Assembly (NCBI RefSeq): GCF_018035235.1
Contig: NZ_WPCV01000004.1
Coordinates: forward strand, 1,506,417-1,570,416
Origin: Citrobacter sp. On2M
GTDB lineage: Bacteria > Pseudomonadota > Gammaproteobacteria > Enterobacterales > Enterobacteriaceae
Length of the DNA stretch: 64,000 bases
Reading direction: 5' to 3'
In this document: positions 42,541 through 50,604 of the stretch, one piece after another
Layout of the letters: each line of letters opens with the position of its first letter
How positions within the stretch are numbered: the first letter of the stretch is position 1
Made by a program: the position numbers and the translations under genes
The notes under the pieces: model-generated
What the model was told of the DNA's origin: nothing
The model's database searches: none
Seen by the model: only the letters and a program-made list of their open reading frames with translations

Positions 42541-42896
42541 AAAGTGGCCTGTGCAATATTCCCGTTGATGTCAGTTACGCGGATAGTGCCGCGAGTTGTG
42601 CGGGTGTTTTTATCGAAGAATACGGATGCCAGAGCCTGATCAACGATTGGCAATTTGAGCGCCTCCGTCTGCATCTTTTGCGCAATGAACCCCGGCGACG
42701 GTCGCTTGCCAAGCACCTCAGTTTTCCACGGAATACCGAGCGTGTTGTCGTAGTAGCATTCACCAGAGAACACCAGGCATGCGCTGGCAACGTCCTGCGC
42801 TACAGAATACGATTCATCGGCGATTGCCAGATTCCCGTTCCCGTCCAGCGTCAAATCCCACGTAGACGTGTCTAATTGCATGGTTCTGTATGTCAT
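42537..42896 (-). CDS. Baseplate wedge protein (gp25/GP46-like)
   Basis: 119 residues. WDLTLDGNGNLAIADESYSVAQDVASACLVFSGECYYD and later PGFIAQKMQTEALKLPIVDQALASVFF fit the small wedge protein found before the J protein. It ends overlapping gpJ. Confidence 0.82.
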   Translation of the reverse strand: MTYRTMQLDTSTWDLTLDGNGNLAIADESYSVAQDVASACLVFSGECYYDNTLGIPWKTEVLGKRPSPGFIAQKMQTEALKLPIVDQALASVFFDKNTRTTRGTIRVTDINGNIAQATL

Positions 42897-43502
42897 TTAT
42901 GGCTCCAAAGGTGCTGTATTGCTTCCACCAGGCGATACCCCTCCATGCGTGTGTGCATCAACAATGCTTCCGTCTACAAGCTGCAAGCGACCATCAGGAA
43001 GAATTTTCAGACCGTTAATGTTTACAGTTCCGGGGGATTTGATGTTGATGCCTGAACCAGTGAATTTGACGAATTCGGTTGGCTTTGCATTGAGTATCCC
43101 ACCAAGATATGTGGCATCAGATTTACTGTGCGTTCTTGCGCTTCCCGGTGTGGATTCTTTTCTGTTTGCCCTGATCAGAGTTGTGTCTCTGTCATTAACA
43201 AGGATTTGACCAATGTCACCCGGCGTAGGGTCTATCACTACTGCACTGTTCCCGCTTTGCAGCCTGAAAACTGGAATGTCATAAATTACTGAGTTTTTTA
43301 TTGGAGCACCGGTTCTGTCAGTACGTGAAAGCAATGGAAGAACATCTACTACCAGATTCTCGTCCTCACCACGCACCTCCATAACCATAACAATCTCAAT
43401 GAAGTAGTAACCAGACATAAGCATTTTGAATGCATATGCAATTGATTCGGCATCATTAATCTGGGCGTTGGTAGGGGTAAATTGATTGCTATCTATTGGC
43501 AC
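42897..43502 (-). CDS. Baseplate spike protein (Gp138 N-terminal/gpV-like)
   Basis: 201 residues. The N-terminal OB-fold-like part (YYFIEIVMVMEVRGEDENLVVDVLPLLSR) and a C-terminal beta-prism with repeated IKSPGTVNINGLKIL-type turns, ending VDAHTHGGVSPGGSNTAPLEP. The HxH near the tip may bind a metal ion, as in phage spikes. It pierces the outer membrane. Overlaps the hub gene by 14 bp. Confidence 0.85.
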   Translation of the reverse strand: MPIDSNQFTPTNAQINDAESIAYAFKMLMSGYYFIEIVMVMEVRGEDENLVVDVLPLLSRTDRTGAPIKNSVIYDIPVFRLQSGNSAVVIDPTPGDIGQILVNDRDTTLIRANRKESTPGSARTHSKSDATYLGGILNAKPTEFVKFTGSGINIKSPGTVNINGLKILPDGRLQLVDGSIVDAHTHGGVSPGGSNTAPLEP

Positions 43503-44373
43503 TTTGCGCCTCCGCTCGATCCTTTTGCGTTCTATTAGCGGTACAAATCGTATGCCATGGGCCGCCAGTTACCCACGATGAAAGCTCATGGCGAACGGTA
43601 GAAAGTTGATATCTCCCACTCGCCCACGGAACCTCTGTTTTCAGTTCGATGTATCTTCCAATTGAAAGAAGAGATGAATATTGCGTCTGGAACATTACTC
43701 CGCCAGCAGCAAATACCGGGTAACCAATAAGTCCGTATTCGCTGGATATAAACGGAACAACATCATCTCGCTGCACATTTGAAGGCCAGAATTCAGCCTT
43801 GCCAGGAGGCGTTACACTCATTGCAAGACCATACCCTGAGCAAACCTGATGAAGCTGATCGAACACACTTCCTTCAAAGTGAGGGCTCCCTGAGGTGGTC
43901 ATTCCATTTACTCCATCACCGAATACAGCTTCATATCCAGCGGCGGTGCAAATAGCGTTAATGACATCCGTCAGGCTTTGCGATCCTTTGGCAGTAAAGG
44001 GGCTAACCGCTTTATTTCTCAACTCTGCATCTGCTATTGCAGTGATGGAAAGGCAACTGTCGGGGGCTTGGTTCATATTCGCTATGGAGGCTGTCATACC
44101 GCCATAAAACACAAGAGTATCGTCAGCATATATCCCGATATCGATATTCTGATCAGGAGACATATTCCCATTCGCTCTTCCTGATAACTCGGCAATTCTT
44201 TCCAGACTAAGCCCGTAAAGAGATACCTCTGCAGATGTTCCAGTTCTTCCAATCACGCCATTTAGCGATACGGTTGCCTTGATATTGCTGATGGTGATTT
44301 TGTCATTGCCTGCTTTATCGAATGCGCCGGCTTTATTTTTGAATTCGAACCGGAGAGTGTGTTGCTTATACAA
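43489..44373 (-). CDS. Baseplate hub protein (gp27/gpD-like)
   Basis: 294 residues. RFEFKNKAGAFDKAGNDKITISNIKATVSLNG and TSAEVSLYGLSLERIAELSGRA fit the late-control gpD/gp27 hub fold; the C-terminal part (SSLLSIGRYIELKTEVPWASGRYQLSTVRHELSSW) is also typical. It would carry the spike. Between the plug-like gene and the spike gene. Confidence 0.78.
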   Translation of the reverse strand: MYKQHTLRFEFKNKAGAFDKAGNDKITISNIKATVSLNGVIGRTGTSAEVSLYGLSLERIAELSGRANGNMSPDQNIDIGIYADDTLVFYGGMTASIANMNQAPDSCLSITAIADAELRNKAVSPFTAKGSQSLTDVINAICTAAGYEAVFGDGVNGMTTSGSPHFEGSVFDQLHQVCSGYGLAMSVTPPGKAEFWPSNVQRDDVVPFISSEYGLIGYPVFAAGGVMFQTQYSSLLSIGRYIELKTEVPWASGRYQLSTVRHELSSWVTGGPWHTICTANRTQKDRAEAQSANR

Positions 44374-44668
44374 GCTCGGCCTCCTCTATGTAGTAGAGGA
44401 TGTAACGACTTCCCAAACCTTCATAAGATGGGTCGTTTTGTCCGTCGTTATCGATAAACACCAGATCACCCTTAAATCCGAGGTACGAATACCCGACCAT
44501 TTTGTTTCCATAAAGACACGGAACGCCTTGCATAATTGGGTAGCCATTCACCGTTAAATCCATATACATGAAGCTTTCACGCTGGATGAGGCGAATAATG
44601 CACAACTGACCGGCAAGGTTAATGGACAGGATTTGAGATTTTTTTGGCTCTATAGCAATCGTCTGCAT
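44366..44668 (-). CDS. Small baseplate plug-like protein
   Basis: 100 residues, mainly beta: SQILSINLAGQLCIIRLIQRESFMYMDLTVNG, then GYSYLGFKGDLVFIDNDGQNDPSYEGLGSRYILYYI. It resembles the phage baseplate plug family (DUF6983 type), whose members close the hub. The start is overlapped by 8 bp with the hub gene. Confidence 0.7.
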   Translation of the reverse strand: MQTIAIEPKKSQILSINLAGQLCIIRLIQRESFMYMDLTVNGYPIMQGVPCLYGNKMVGYSYLGFKGDLVFIDNDGQNDPSYEGLGSRYILYYIEEAELV

Positions 44669-44670
44669 GG

Positions 44671-45501
44671 TTATTTACTCGATGCACCAGTTATGTTTTT
44701 GCTGATGTTCCCTGCAAGCTCGGCGGCCTTTTCGGTTGCACTATTCGCCACATTAAGAACGGGCTCGGAAACTGTTTCGAGAGCGCTTTTAAACCCGGTC
44801 GTAATTGCGCCAGTGGCGCTGTCTGATAAGTCTCCAAGTGATTTTTTTAGTGATGACCATGACTTGCCTAACTGGTCTACCGTTGATGGAGTAGATCCTG
44901 CATTTTTCTGGAATCCGCCAGTCCCGGTTACTCCCTGGCTTATCTCGTCATCAGTTGGCCTGGCGTTTGTCTGTGCTCCGGAAAGCGTCACCTCCATCTG
45001 CTGCATAACTTCCTGGAATATCAGAAACACCGTAAGCATTGACACTCCGCGCTGTGAGGTGACTTCGTAGTCGTGATCTACAAGGTCATAGCTCTGAAGC
45101 GTTTCTTTCGGCGTCTCAATGTCGTAGGTCTCGGTCGCAGCCAACATCTCTTTGATGGTGTTTAGCGTTGAGCTTTGGCTGGTGAATGTCAGGTCAAAAA
45201 TATTAGGAATAGATCCGGTAAAACCTGAAAGTCCGGTGATGATGACTGAGCATCGAATGATGGCTGGTTCTTTAACCTTGTTTATAGACTGATACTGACC
45301 TTTTTCCACCGGTGCGTTTGTTATCTGCGCCCTTCCGCCTGGCTGAATAGATGCCATGCCGCTGAACTCAAGCGCCACTGCGTTGGTCTTGCTGTTGCGG
45401 ATCACATACTGAGGATGGAGAACGCTGTCGATTATGGAAAGCGGAGATCCGCCACCGATCGCGTTGAATATGTCTGCTGTGTTGAGGCTGAGAATGCTCA
45501 T
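44671..45501 (-). CDS. Tail/baseplate protein upstream of the plug (tail initiator-like)
   Basis: 276 residues from ATG 45501 (MSILSLNTADIFNAIGGG) after GGAGAACCG. The N-terminal 180 residues are a beta-rich domain (YVIRNSKTNAVALEFSGMASIQPGGRAQITNAPVEKGQYQSI), the remainder a low-complexity linker and a helical C-terminus. Its position in the tail cluster, between tape measure and plug, suggests a tail tip or hub adaptor. The immI-like island separates it from the tape measure gene. Confidence 0.65.
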   Translation of the reverse strand: MSILSLNTADIFNAIGGGSPLSIIDSVLHPQYVIRNSKTNAVALEFSGMASIQPGGRAQITNAPVEKGQYQSINKVKEPAIIRCSVIITGLSGFTGSIPNIFDLTFTSQSSTLNTIKEMLAATETYDIETPKETLQSYDLVDHDYEVTSQRGVSMLTVFLIFQEVMQQMEVTLSGAQTNARPTDDEISQGVTGTGGFQKNAGSTPSTVDQLGKSWSSLKKSLGDLSDSATGAITTGFKSALETVSEPVLNVANSATEKAAELAGNISKNITGASSK

Positions 45502-45515
45502 CGGTTCTCCGGGCA

Positions 45516-45542
45516 ATAAAAAACCCCGCCGGAGCGAGGTTT
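45516..45542 (-). terminator. Terminator inside the tail cluster, after the small ORF
   Basis: AAACCTCGC-TCCG-GCGGGGTTT with T run on the minus strand. It closes the Arc/Ant transcript and would also need Q-modified polymerase for late transcription to pass. Confidence 0.85.
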
Positions 45543-45562
45543 GGGTATTAGTTCTAAGCTTG

Positions 45563-45814
45563 TTATTTGATGATAAACTTCTCAACCAATATGCTTAATC
45601 TGTCATATATATCGCATGTTTCGATAAAATCATGAGAAATTTCTTTCATGATTAAATTTCCTTCATCATCAATTATGACAACCGAATAGCACCACTCATC
45701 GTCACCATTTTCGTTCTCACAAACAACAGAAGATAATGAAGCTTCATAAGATTCACCGTCGCGATTGAATCTAAACGATGATAGGGTGGTTTCCCCGATA
45801 GTTTTCATCGACAT
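45563..45814 (-). CDS. Small protein downstream of the antirepressor
   Basis: 83 residues from ATG 45814, with AAGGAG upstream. Sequence SMKTIGETTLSSFRFNRDGESYEASLSSVVCENENGDDEWCYSVVIID is acidic and beta-like, with two cysteines. No family recognised. It starts within the last codons of ant and ends just before a terminator, so it belongs to the arc-ant transcript. Confidence 0.7.
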   Translation of the reverse strand: MSMKTIGETTLSSFRFNRDGESYEASLSSVVCENENGDDEWCYSVVIIDDEGNLIMKEISHDFIETCDIYDRLSILVEKFIIK

Positions 45815-45824
45815 TTTATACTCC

Positions 45825-46730
45825 TTAAAGTGCAACATTAATTCGATGGCAAGCTTTGTCTCGCACCGCGGTGTATGAGGCTATTTCTTTTAGCGCCCAA
45901 CTTTGCTCAGCCATGATAGTGCGTAGCGCCTTTAGCTCTGCACTCACCGCGCTAACGTCGTACCCAGCTGATGTTAGTGCAGCAACCAGCTTGTATGCAG
46001 GACTGCAATCAACAAGAGCACTGCGATCAAGTGCTATTGTGTCACCGCATTGCTGACGGATAACCGTGTATGGAGCATTTTCGACGAACCACGAAATAGG
46101 AAAGTTGATATCCAGTTTTGGCGCTGGTAATGCTTCTTGCTTGCCGAGAAACTCTCCCTCAAGCACCACGCGATGAACATATTCAATGGCTTCATGTATC
46201 TTCTCGGGCTCCAAATCTTCGATGCTGTCCACATTGAATCGCTGGTGAATCATTGCATAGGCTTCCGGGTACATCAGGTGCTTTTTGCTTACAAGCATAT
46301 TCACGGCATCGCGCAATGGTGTGCGCTCGTCTACCGTTGTCTTTTTGCGCGGATTTTCTGCTTTGCCTTTCGTCCAGTAATCATGGAGAACAGTGAAGCA
46401 TTCTTCCTGATACTGGATCAGCTTGTCGCGAATATCTGCACGAACTTTCTCAGGGTTGATACTGAACAACCAACCGTTTAGTTTCTTCAGTGGGATGCAA
46501 AGCATCTTCTGAACTCCACCTTTTGAAGGTATAGAGATATCTCTACACCCGAACTTTTCTTTTTGTTTGCGCAGCTTTACCGACTGACCAGTCCAATCTA
46601 TCCCGATATTTTCGACGATTTTACGCATGGCAACATACGTTGCACCTGCAGCCATCACAGCAATAATCTCCTGGCCATTGAAAGGAACGTAAGAGGTGTT
46701 AACTGCTTCAAGAATTGCTATACTTGTCAT
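45825..46730 (-). CDS. ant: P22-type antirepressor Ant
   Basis: 301 residues. N-terminal P22AR_N domain at about 10-125 ([41 protein letters not shown]) and C-terminal P22AR_C-like domain at about 190-300 ([30 protein letters not shown]). In P22 this protein binds and inactivates the c2 repressor of related phages. GAGGAAAAACCAAC precedes the start. It lies downstream of an arc-like gene, as in P22 immI. Confidence 0.9.
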   Translation of the reverse strand: MTSIAILEAVNTSYVPFNGQEIIAVMAAGATYVAMRKIVENIGIDWTGQSVKLRKQKEKFGCRDISIPSKGGVQKMLCIPLKKLNGWLFSINPEKVRADIRDKLIQYQEECFTVLHDYWTKGKAENPRKKTTVDERTPLRDAVNMLVSKKHLMYPEAYAMIHQRFNVDSIEDLEPEKIHEAIEYVHRVVLEGEFLGKQEALPAPKLDINFPISWFVENAPYTVIRQQCGDTIALDRSALVDCSPAYKLVAALTSAGYDVSAVSAELKALRTIMAEQSWALKEIASYTAVRDKACHRINVAL

Positions 46731-46805
46731 GTTGGTTTTTCCTCAAGATTGACTAACATCCGAAGCCCTGACTATCGCAAGTAGTTGGGGCTTCAACATT
46801 TCAGG

Positions 46806-46961
46806 TTACAGTAATCCATCACGTTTCAAGCTATCCATTAACCTTTTTGCAATTTCGCTGTTTACCGATCTCCCCTCATCTTTTGCCGCTTTCTCAATAA
46901 TCTCTTTAACATCTGCAGGAATTCTCAGGTTGTACTTAGGTGCATCTGACGGAACAATCAT
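46806..46961 (-). CDS. arc: Arc-like ribbon-helix-helix repressor
   Basis: 51 residues: PKYNLRIPADVKEIIEKAAKDEGRSVNSEIAKRLMDSLKRDG. The beta strand (YNLRIP), helix A and the GRSVNSEI turn before helix B match P22 Arc closely in pattern and length (53 residues). Arc shuts off ant transcription early in P22 infection. GGAGGTAAT precedes the ATG. The gene is directly upstream of ant. Confidence 0.9.
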   Translation of the reverse strand: MIVPSDAPKYNLRIPADVKEIIEKAAKDEGRSVNSEIAKRLMDSLKRDGLL

Positions 46962-46980
46962 ATTACCTCCATATCATTTT

Positions 46981-47040
46981 AGTATAACCGTTATACCATT
47001 GTGACCTGAGTAATGCAAGGGTAGTATTACGGTTACACCA
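46981..47040. promoter_or_regulatory. Operator pair between arc-like and mnt-like genes
   Basis: Two 18-bp direct repeats of the form AGTATWACSGTTAYACCA start at 46981 and 47023, exactly 42 bp apart (four helical turns). The first contains GTATAAC-C-GTTATAC, a perfect palindrome around a centre base. The second differs at three positions. They sit in the divergent promoter region, where P22 has the Mnt and Arc operators. Confidence 0.8.
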
Positions 47041-47050
47041 TGGAGGCATC

Positions 47051-47284
47051 ATGTCTAGAGAAGAGCCGCAGATAAACATCCGCGTTTCCAATGAGTTAAA
47101 AGAGAAAATAAGGTTGCGAGCAAAGAACAACAGAAGATCTATGAATGCTGAAATTGTTCAAATTCTGCTTGATGCTGTCTCCAACGATGTGAGTAGCAAA
47201 GAGGAATTCGCTTCTCGCGAAGCTGAAAAATTCAAAGAAGCGCTTCTTGAAACGCTAAATAAAATGTGCAGCAAGGATAAGTAA
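47051..47284 (+). CDS. mnt: Mnt-like ribbon-helix-helix repressor
   Basis: 77 residues: SREEPQINIRVSNELKEKIRLRAKNNRRSMNAEIVQILLDAVS, then a helical C-terminus. The N-terminal 45 residues match P22 Mnt in pattern (strand, helix A, RRSMNAE turn, helix B); the C-terminal helix would tetramerise. Mnt keeps ant silent in the lysogen, consistent with divergent expression from arc-ant. GGAGGCATC precedes the start. Confidence 0.88.
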   Translation: MSREEPQINIRVSNELKEKIRLRAKNNRRSMNAEIVQILLDAVSNDVSSKEEFASREAEKFKEALLETLNKMCSKDK

Positions 47285-47487
47285 TGGAATGGATCATCGG
47301 AATTATTGTACTCGTCTTCGTGGCTAGCCTTTTCAAGCCAAGAAGCTGCGATATCTGCGGTGCCGGTTTCAAGAAGAAATACTTCACATGGACTATCGAC
47401 GGCAAGAAGCAGCATCTATGCCCCTACTGCAACGGCAAGATGAATAGGCGCAACAGCGACCGTCGCTTTAAGGATAGATTTGGTTAG
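47284..47487 (+). CDS. Small membrane-anchored zinc-finger protein
   Basis: 67 residues. N-terminal membrane helix (MEWIIGIIVLVFVASLF), then CDICGAGFKKKYFTW and CPYCNGKMNRR, two CxxC pairs that should bind zinc, and a basic end. The start overlaps the mnt-like stop (TAATG), so it is co-expressed in the lysogen. In P22 the gene after mnt is the superinfection-exclusion gene sieA; this protein is not similar to SieA but occupies an equivalent place. Function unknown. Confidence 0.8.
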   Translation: MEWIIGIIVLVFVASLFKPRSCDICGAGFKKKYFTWTIDGKKQHLCPYCNGKMNRRNSDRRFKDRFG

Positions 47488-47505
47488 TACGACGACCCCC
47501 ATAGC

Positions 47506-47517
47506 AACCGTAATACT
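47506..47517 (-). promoter_or_regulatory. Possible third operator copy (inverted)
   Basis: AACCGTAATACT is the exact reverse complement of 12 bases (AGTATTACGGTT) of the operator at 47023. It lies about 480 bp away, after the membrane zinc-finger gene. Confidence 0.45.
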
Positions 47518-47619
47518 AACCACCGTACAACTATGAAGCAGACAAGTGGTATGGAAACAAAGTGTTCGACAACGACGCCGTTGAGGTAACAGAGAAAATC
47601 ATACATTTTTTACCTCTTC

Positions 47620-47793
47620 TTAGCTTTTTATGGATTCAATTAGCTCGTCTTTAGCGATGTTTTGCATGACCTTTACGTTAAACCCGAGGAGCATCAGCAA
47701 GCCACCAATGATGAGCTTGCCGCCCCACACGATATGAGAGGTTCCATTACCCGTGGAAGATAATTCAAAGCGTATAAATTTTTCAGTTTCCAT
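47620..47793 (-). CDS. Small membrane protein in the immI-like island
   Basis: 57 residues. METEKFIRFELSSTGNGTSHI, then a hydrophobic helix (VWGGKLIIGGLLMLLGFNV) and a charged tail (MQNIAKDELIESIKS). The composition is protein-like, but the ribosome-binding site is weak. No family recognised. Opposite strand to the mnt-like operon. Confidence 0.5.
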   Translation of the reverse strand: METEKFIRFELSSTGNGTSHIVWGGKLIIGGLLMLLGFNVKVMQNIAKDELIESIKS

Positions 47794-47896
47794 TCATGAA
47801 GTCTCTGGGTTAATTGACGCATTGAAGGGCGAAGGGATAGATGCCTACATGCCACCTCATCATGGGCTAGCTTTTATCAAGAGCGGCAAGCAATGA
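47753..47896 (+). CDS. Possible short or decayed ORF related to the next plus-strand gene
   Basis: 47 codons from GTG with no good ribosome-binding site. The reading RINFSVSIHEVSGLIDALKGEGIDAYMPPHHGLAFI looks like the beginning of the protein at 48093 (FIFTVRQEDVESLNEAMSKW...KPHVTLAF), as judged by eye. It could be a truncated paralogue or coincidence. Confidence 0.3.
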   Translation: MEDNSKRINFSVSIHEVSGLIDALKGEGIDAYMPPHHGLAFIKSGKQ

Positions 47897-48106
47897 TGTG
47901 CGCAACTCTTCTTGTGTCATTTCTAACTCGCCTGTTTCTGCTTGCCGGCGAAGGTCATCGACAACCATTTTTGTGAATTCCGTAGGGGTAATCTCGCTCT
48001 CGATAGAGACCTCTCTCCCGAGAAGCAATGATATCCCACCCAAAATTAGGCTAAAGGCATTGCCAATATTTTTTAACGATGGAGTGTAAACGATGGAGAG
48101 TTTCAT
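47867..48106 (-). CDS. Small membrane-associated protein in the immI-like island
   Basis: 79 residues: MKLSIVYTPSLKNIGNAFSLILGGISLLLGREV, then an acidic helical tail (ITPTEFTKMVVDDLRRQAETGELEMTQEELRTSLLAALDKS). The tail is clearly protein-like. It overlaps head-to-head with the 5' end of the plus-strand gene at 48093 by 14 bp, and there is no clear Shine-Dalgarno signal, so the exact start is uncertain. Confidence 0.5.
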   Translation of the reverse strand: MKLSIVYTPSLKNIGNAFSLILGGISLLLGREVSIESEITPTEFTKMVVDDLRRQAETGELEMTQEELRTSLLAALDKS

Positions 48107-48443
48107 TTTTACCGTCCGACAAGAAGATGTTGAATCTTTGAATGAAGCAATGAGTAAGTGGCATTTAGAGCATAAGCCGCATGTGACTCTCGCATTCGAC
48201 AGTTCAACACCGCTAGAGTGGGTGCAAGTGATTGTTAACGGAATAACAAGCCCGGCAGCAATGAACTGCTTATCTGCAGCTATAGGATACTTCGTCGCCA
48301 GAAATAAAGGAAAAAAACTAGCGATACAAACCAGCGACGGAAAAAAGTTCATCGCAGAGGGGTTCAGTCAGCGTGAAATCAGCATCTTACTGAAAGACTC
48401 TCAAGGATATGTTGTTGTTGAGAATGACAAAAAGCCCACCTGA
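48093..48443 (+). CDS. Unknown protein in the immI-like island
   Basis: 116 residues: ESFIFTVRQEDVESLNEAMSKW, a helical or membrane-like middle (ITSPAAMNCLSAAIGYFVARNKGKKLAI) and a C-terminal beta/alpha part (KKFIAEGFSQREISILLKDSQGYVVV). GGAGTG lies 8 nt before the ATG. I do not recognise the family. Plus-strand orientation, like mnt, suggests expression in the lysogen. Confidence 0.65.
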   Translation: MESFIFTVRQEDVESLNEAMSKWHLEHKPHVTLAFDSSTPLEWVQVIVNGITSPAAMNCLSAAIGYFVARNKGKKLAIQTSDGKKFIAEGFSQREISILLKDSQGYVVVENDKKPT

Positions 48444-48509
48444 GTGAGCGTTGAGTGTTTTTGCTTCAGTTAATGGGTAGAATCAGGAAAACAGCATAAG
48501 GGATAAAAC

Positions 48510-48863
48510 ATGAAGCTTAAGTCGATTTATACCATTTTGATATCAATTGCATCATGTCTGCCTTTAATGGCGGCAGCCTCTCTTACAGAGCATCAACTCC
48601 TTGTTTCATGCAATAAAAAAGCTTCATCTCTGGTTGAGTCTTTTGATGGCGATCTTCAGAACCTGAAGGAATCAAGAAGACTTGATCTTCTTAAGCTTGT
48701 TTCTGATGGGTGCCAAGGTGGTTACAAATCAGCCAGAGATGGAATGCAGTACAAAGATATCGAAAGATATCTCACACAAGAATCATCTAACTCTGAACTC
48801 CCTGTAGACCTTATGCTTGAGTCCGTAAAGGCTGGGTATTCCCTATACAGCAACGGAAACTAG
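48510..48863 (+). CDS. Small secreted protein in the immI-like island
   Basis: 117 residues with a signal peptide (MKLKSIYTILISIASCLPLMAAA). The mature part has two cysteines (LLVSCNKKAS and SDGCQGGYKSARDG) and is helical. AAGGGATAAAAC precedes the start. Family not recognised. A lysogen-expressed exported protein could act in superinfection exclusion, but that is only a guess from position. Confidence 0.7.
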   Translation: MKLKSIYTILISIASCLPLMAAASLTEHQLLVSCNKKASSLVESFDGDLQNLKESRRLDLLKLVSDGCQGGYKSARDGMQYKDIERYLTQESSNSELPVDLMLESVKAGYSLYSNGN

Positions 48864-48864
48864 A

Positions 48865-50604
48865 TCACCTGACGATGCTAGAAAATGCCGCGTTTGTCGA
48901 TGCCCGGCTAGCTTGTTGATTGATACTCTTTGTCAGAGCGTCAACTGTTGTCGGGTTACTGTTAACGTTCACTGTATTGATGTGAGTGCTGTTTTGTATC
49001 TGAGGCTGCCCACCACTTGACGCCAGTTGATATGGCCTGTTATCTGCCATTCTTCCCTGTGTTGCGTAATAGTTGCGGGCATTGCCTATGTTCCCATAGA
49101 CCTTGCCAGTGTACTCACGCGTTTCTTTTGGTAACTGTGAGATGTCGCTACCATTAGCGATCCACTTATCAACGTTACCCATTCCCCAGTTATAAGCTCT
49201 GAGAGCGTTATCGACGTTACCATCGTAGCGCTTTAGTAACACTCTCATGTAAGCGCCGGCTGCTGCTCGAGATTTCTCTGGATCTAATCTCTCATCTACT
49301 TGAGAATCGACACGAAGCCCCATATCCATTGCTGTGCCACGCATTAATTGGTACGCGCCAGTTGCCCCTGAAACATTGTATGCAAGGGGGTTTCCGCCCG
49401 ACTCTGTCATCATCACGCCATGTAGAAGATCATCCATTTCTCCCGGTGACTGCTGCATCCTTCTTGCTGACTGCGCGTGTTGTTCAGCACCATTTGATGT
49501 TACGCCTGTAGCGTTAGCCCAACCACCTGCATTCCATCGTTTAACTATCGAATTCCATAGTGAATCGGTCTTGTCTTTCTCTTTCGCGGCGTCAGCAATG
49601 TTATTAATCGCTTGAACTCCCGCCATTCCAGCAAGAACAAGAGGGTTAAGCCTCAGCCCTGCGGCCAGCAACAGAAGAAGCGCATTCGCCCCGCCGACTG
49701 ATTCTGTCAGTTTCTTAACTGATTCTCCGGCATCGCGAAAGAACCCGATGATGTCGCCATGGTGGTCTTTGATCCAGTCACCAAACTGTTTTAGCGCGCT
49801 CATAACTTCAGGTGCAAAGGCGATGGCTATATCCTGTCGGATGCGGTCAAATTGCGCGTCGAGTTGCCCCAAAGTAACCAGCAAGTTTTCCTGCTCTTTC
49901 ACCTGGGCGGCGGTGATGTTCGACTTCTTCGTTTCTGAGTCGACCAGAGACTTTAACTCACCAGATTTAATCTTGGCTGCGTCTGTCGGGTCGAACCCGG
50001 CGGCCGCCATCACCTGCATCAGGTTTTCCTGAGAGTGTGATTTGCCGTAGCGGGTGAACTCTCCAAGCGCCTTGTTAGGGTCACCAAGGTTATTGATGTT
50101 CAGCCCGGTACGCGCGCCCAACACCATCAGGTTTTGTGCTGCGCCGGTGAGCCCACCAAAGATTGTCGGGTCTTTGATGTTAGCCAGCGCCATTCGTGCG
50201 TTACCAGAAGCACCGATGAACGCGTCAGCATTAAGCCCTGCCTGCTCGAAACCTCGTCGCATACCAAATAAACGGTTTACATCAGAGCCGAAGAACTTAG
50301 CCTGTGTACTGGCACGAACGATTTCATTGGCAGTGGATGTGAATAGTTGCTTGATACCATACAGGCCAGCACCTATACCAAGGAACCCGGCAGCGGCAGC
50401 CGTAACGTTACGGAAAGCTGATGTGGCTGACTTGCCAAACTTCTCAAGCTCTTCCCGCTGCTTTTTAAGCTCTTTCTCGCGCTCTTTCTCAGCACGTGAA
50501 AGCTCTTTGTTTAGCTTTCCAACCTCTTCGCTTACTTTGCGCTTACCATTCAGGAACTCGTCTGCTTTGACGGTTACTTTGTAAGCAAGCTCCTGAATAA
50601 TCAT
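48865..50604 (-). CDS. Tail tape measure protein with lytic transglycosylase domain
   Basis: 579 residues. N-terminal coiled coil with many K and E (GKLNKELSRAEKEREKELKKQREELEKFGK), then a glycine/alanine hydrophobic stretch, and near residues 290-345 hydrophobic helices. The C-terminal part from about 400 is an SLT-like domain: HGVMMTESGGNPLAYNVSGATGAYQLMRGTAMDMG, with the catalytic Glu in TESGG. It sets tail length and helps cross the cell wall. At 579 residues it is short, giving a short tail. Start overlaps the frameshift ORF stop (ATGA). Confidence 0.9.
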   Translation of the reverse strand: MIIQELAYKVTVKADEFLNGKRKVSEEVGKLNKELSRAEKEREKELKKQREELEKFGKSATSAFRNVTAAAAGFLGIGAGLYGIKQLFTSTANEIVRASTQAKFFGSDVNRLFGMRRGFEQAGLNADAFIGASGNARMALANIKDPTIFGGLTGAAQNLMVLGARTGLNINNLGDPNKALGEFTRYGKSHSQENLMQVMAAAGFDPTDAAKIKSGELKSLVDSETKKSNITAAQVKEQENLLVTLGQLDAQFDRIRQDIAIAFAPEVMSALKQFGDWIKDHHGDIIGFFRDAGESVKKLTESVGGANALLLLLAAGLRLNPLVLAGMAGVQAINNIADAAKEKDKTDSLWNSIVKRWNAGGWANATGVTSNGAEQHAQSARRMQQSPGEMDDLLHGVMMTESGGNPLAYNVSGATGAYQLMRGTAMDMGLRVDSQVDERLDPEKSRAAAGAYMRVLLKRYDGNVDNALRAYNWGMGNVDKWIANGSDISQLPKETREYTGKVYGNIGNARNYYATQGRMADNRPYQLASSGGQPQIQNSTHINTVNVNSNPTTVDALTKSINQQASRASTNAAFSSIVR

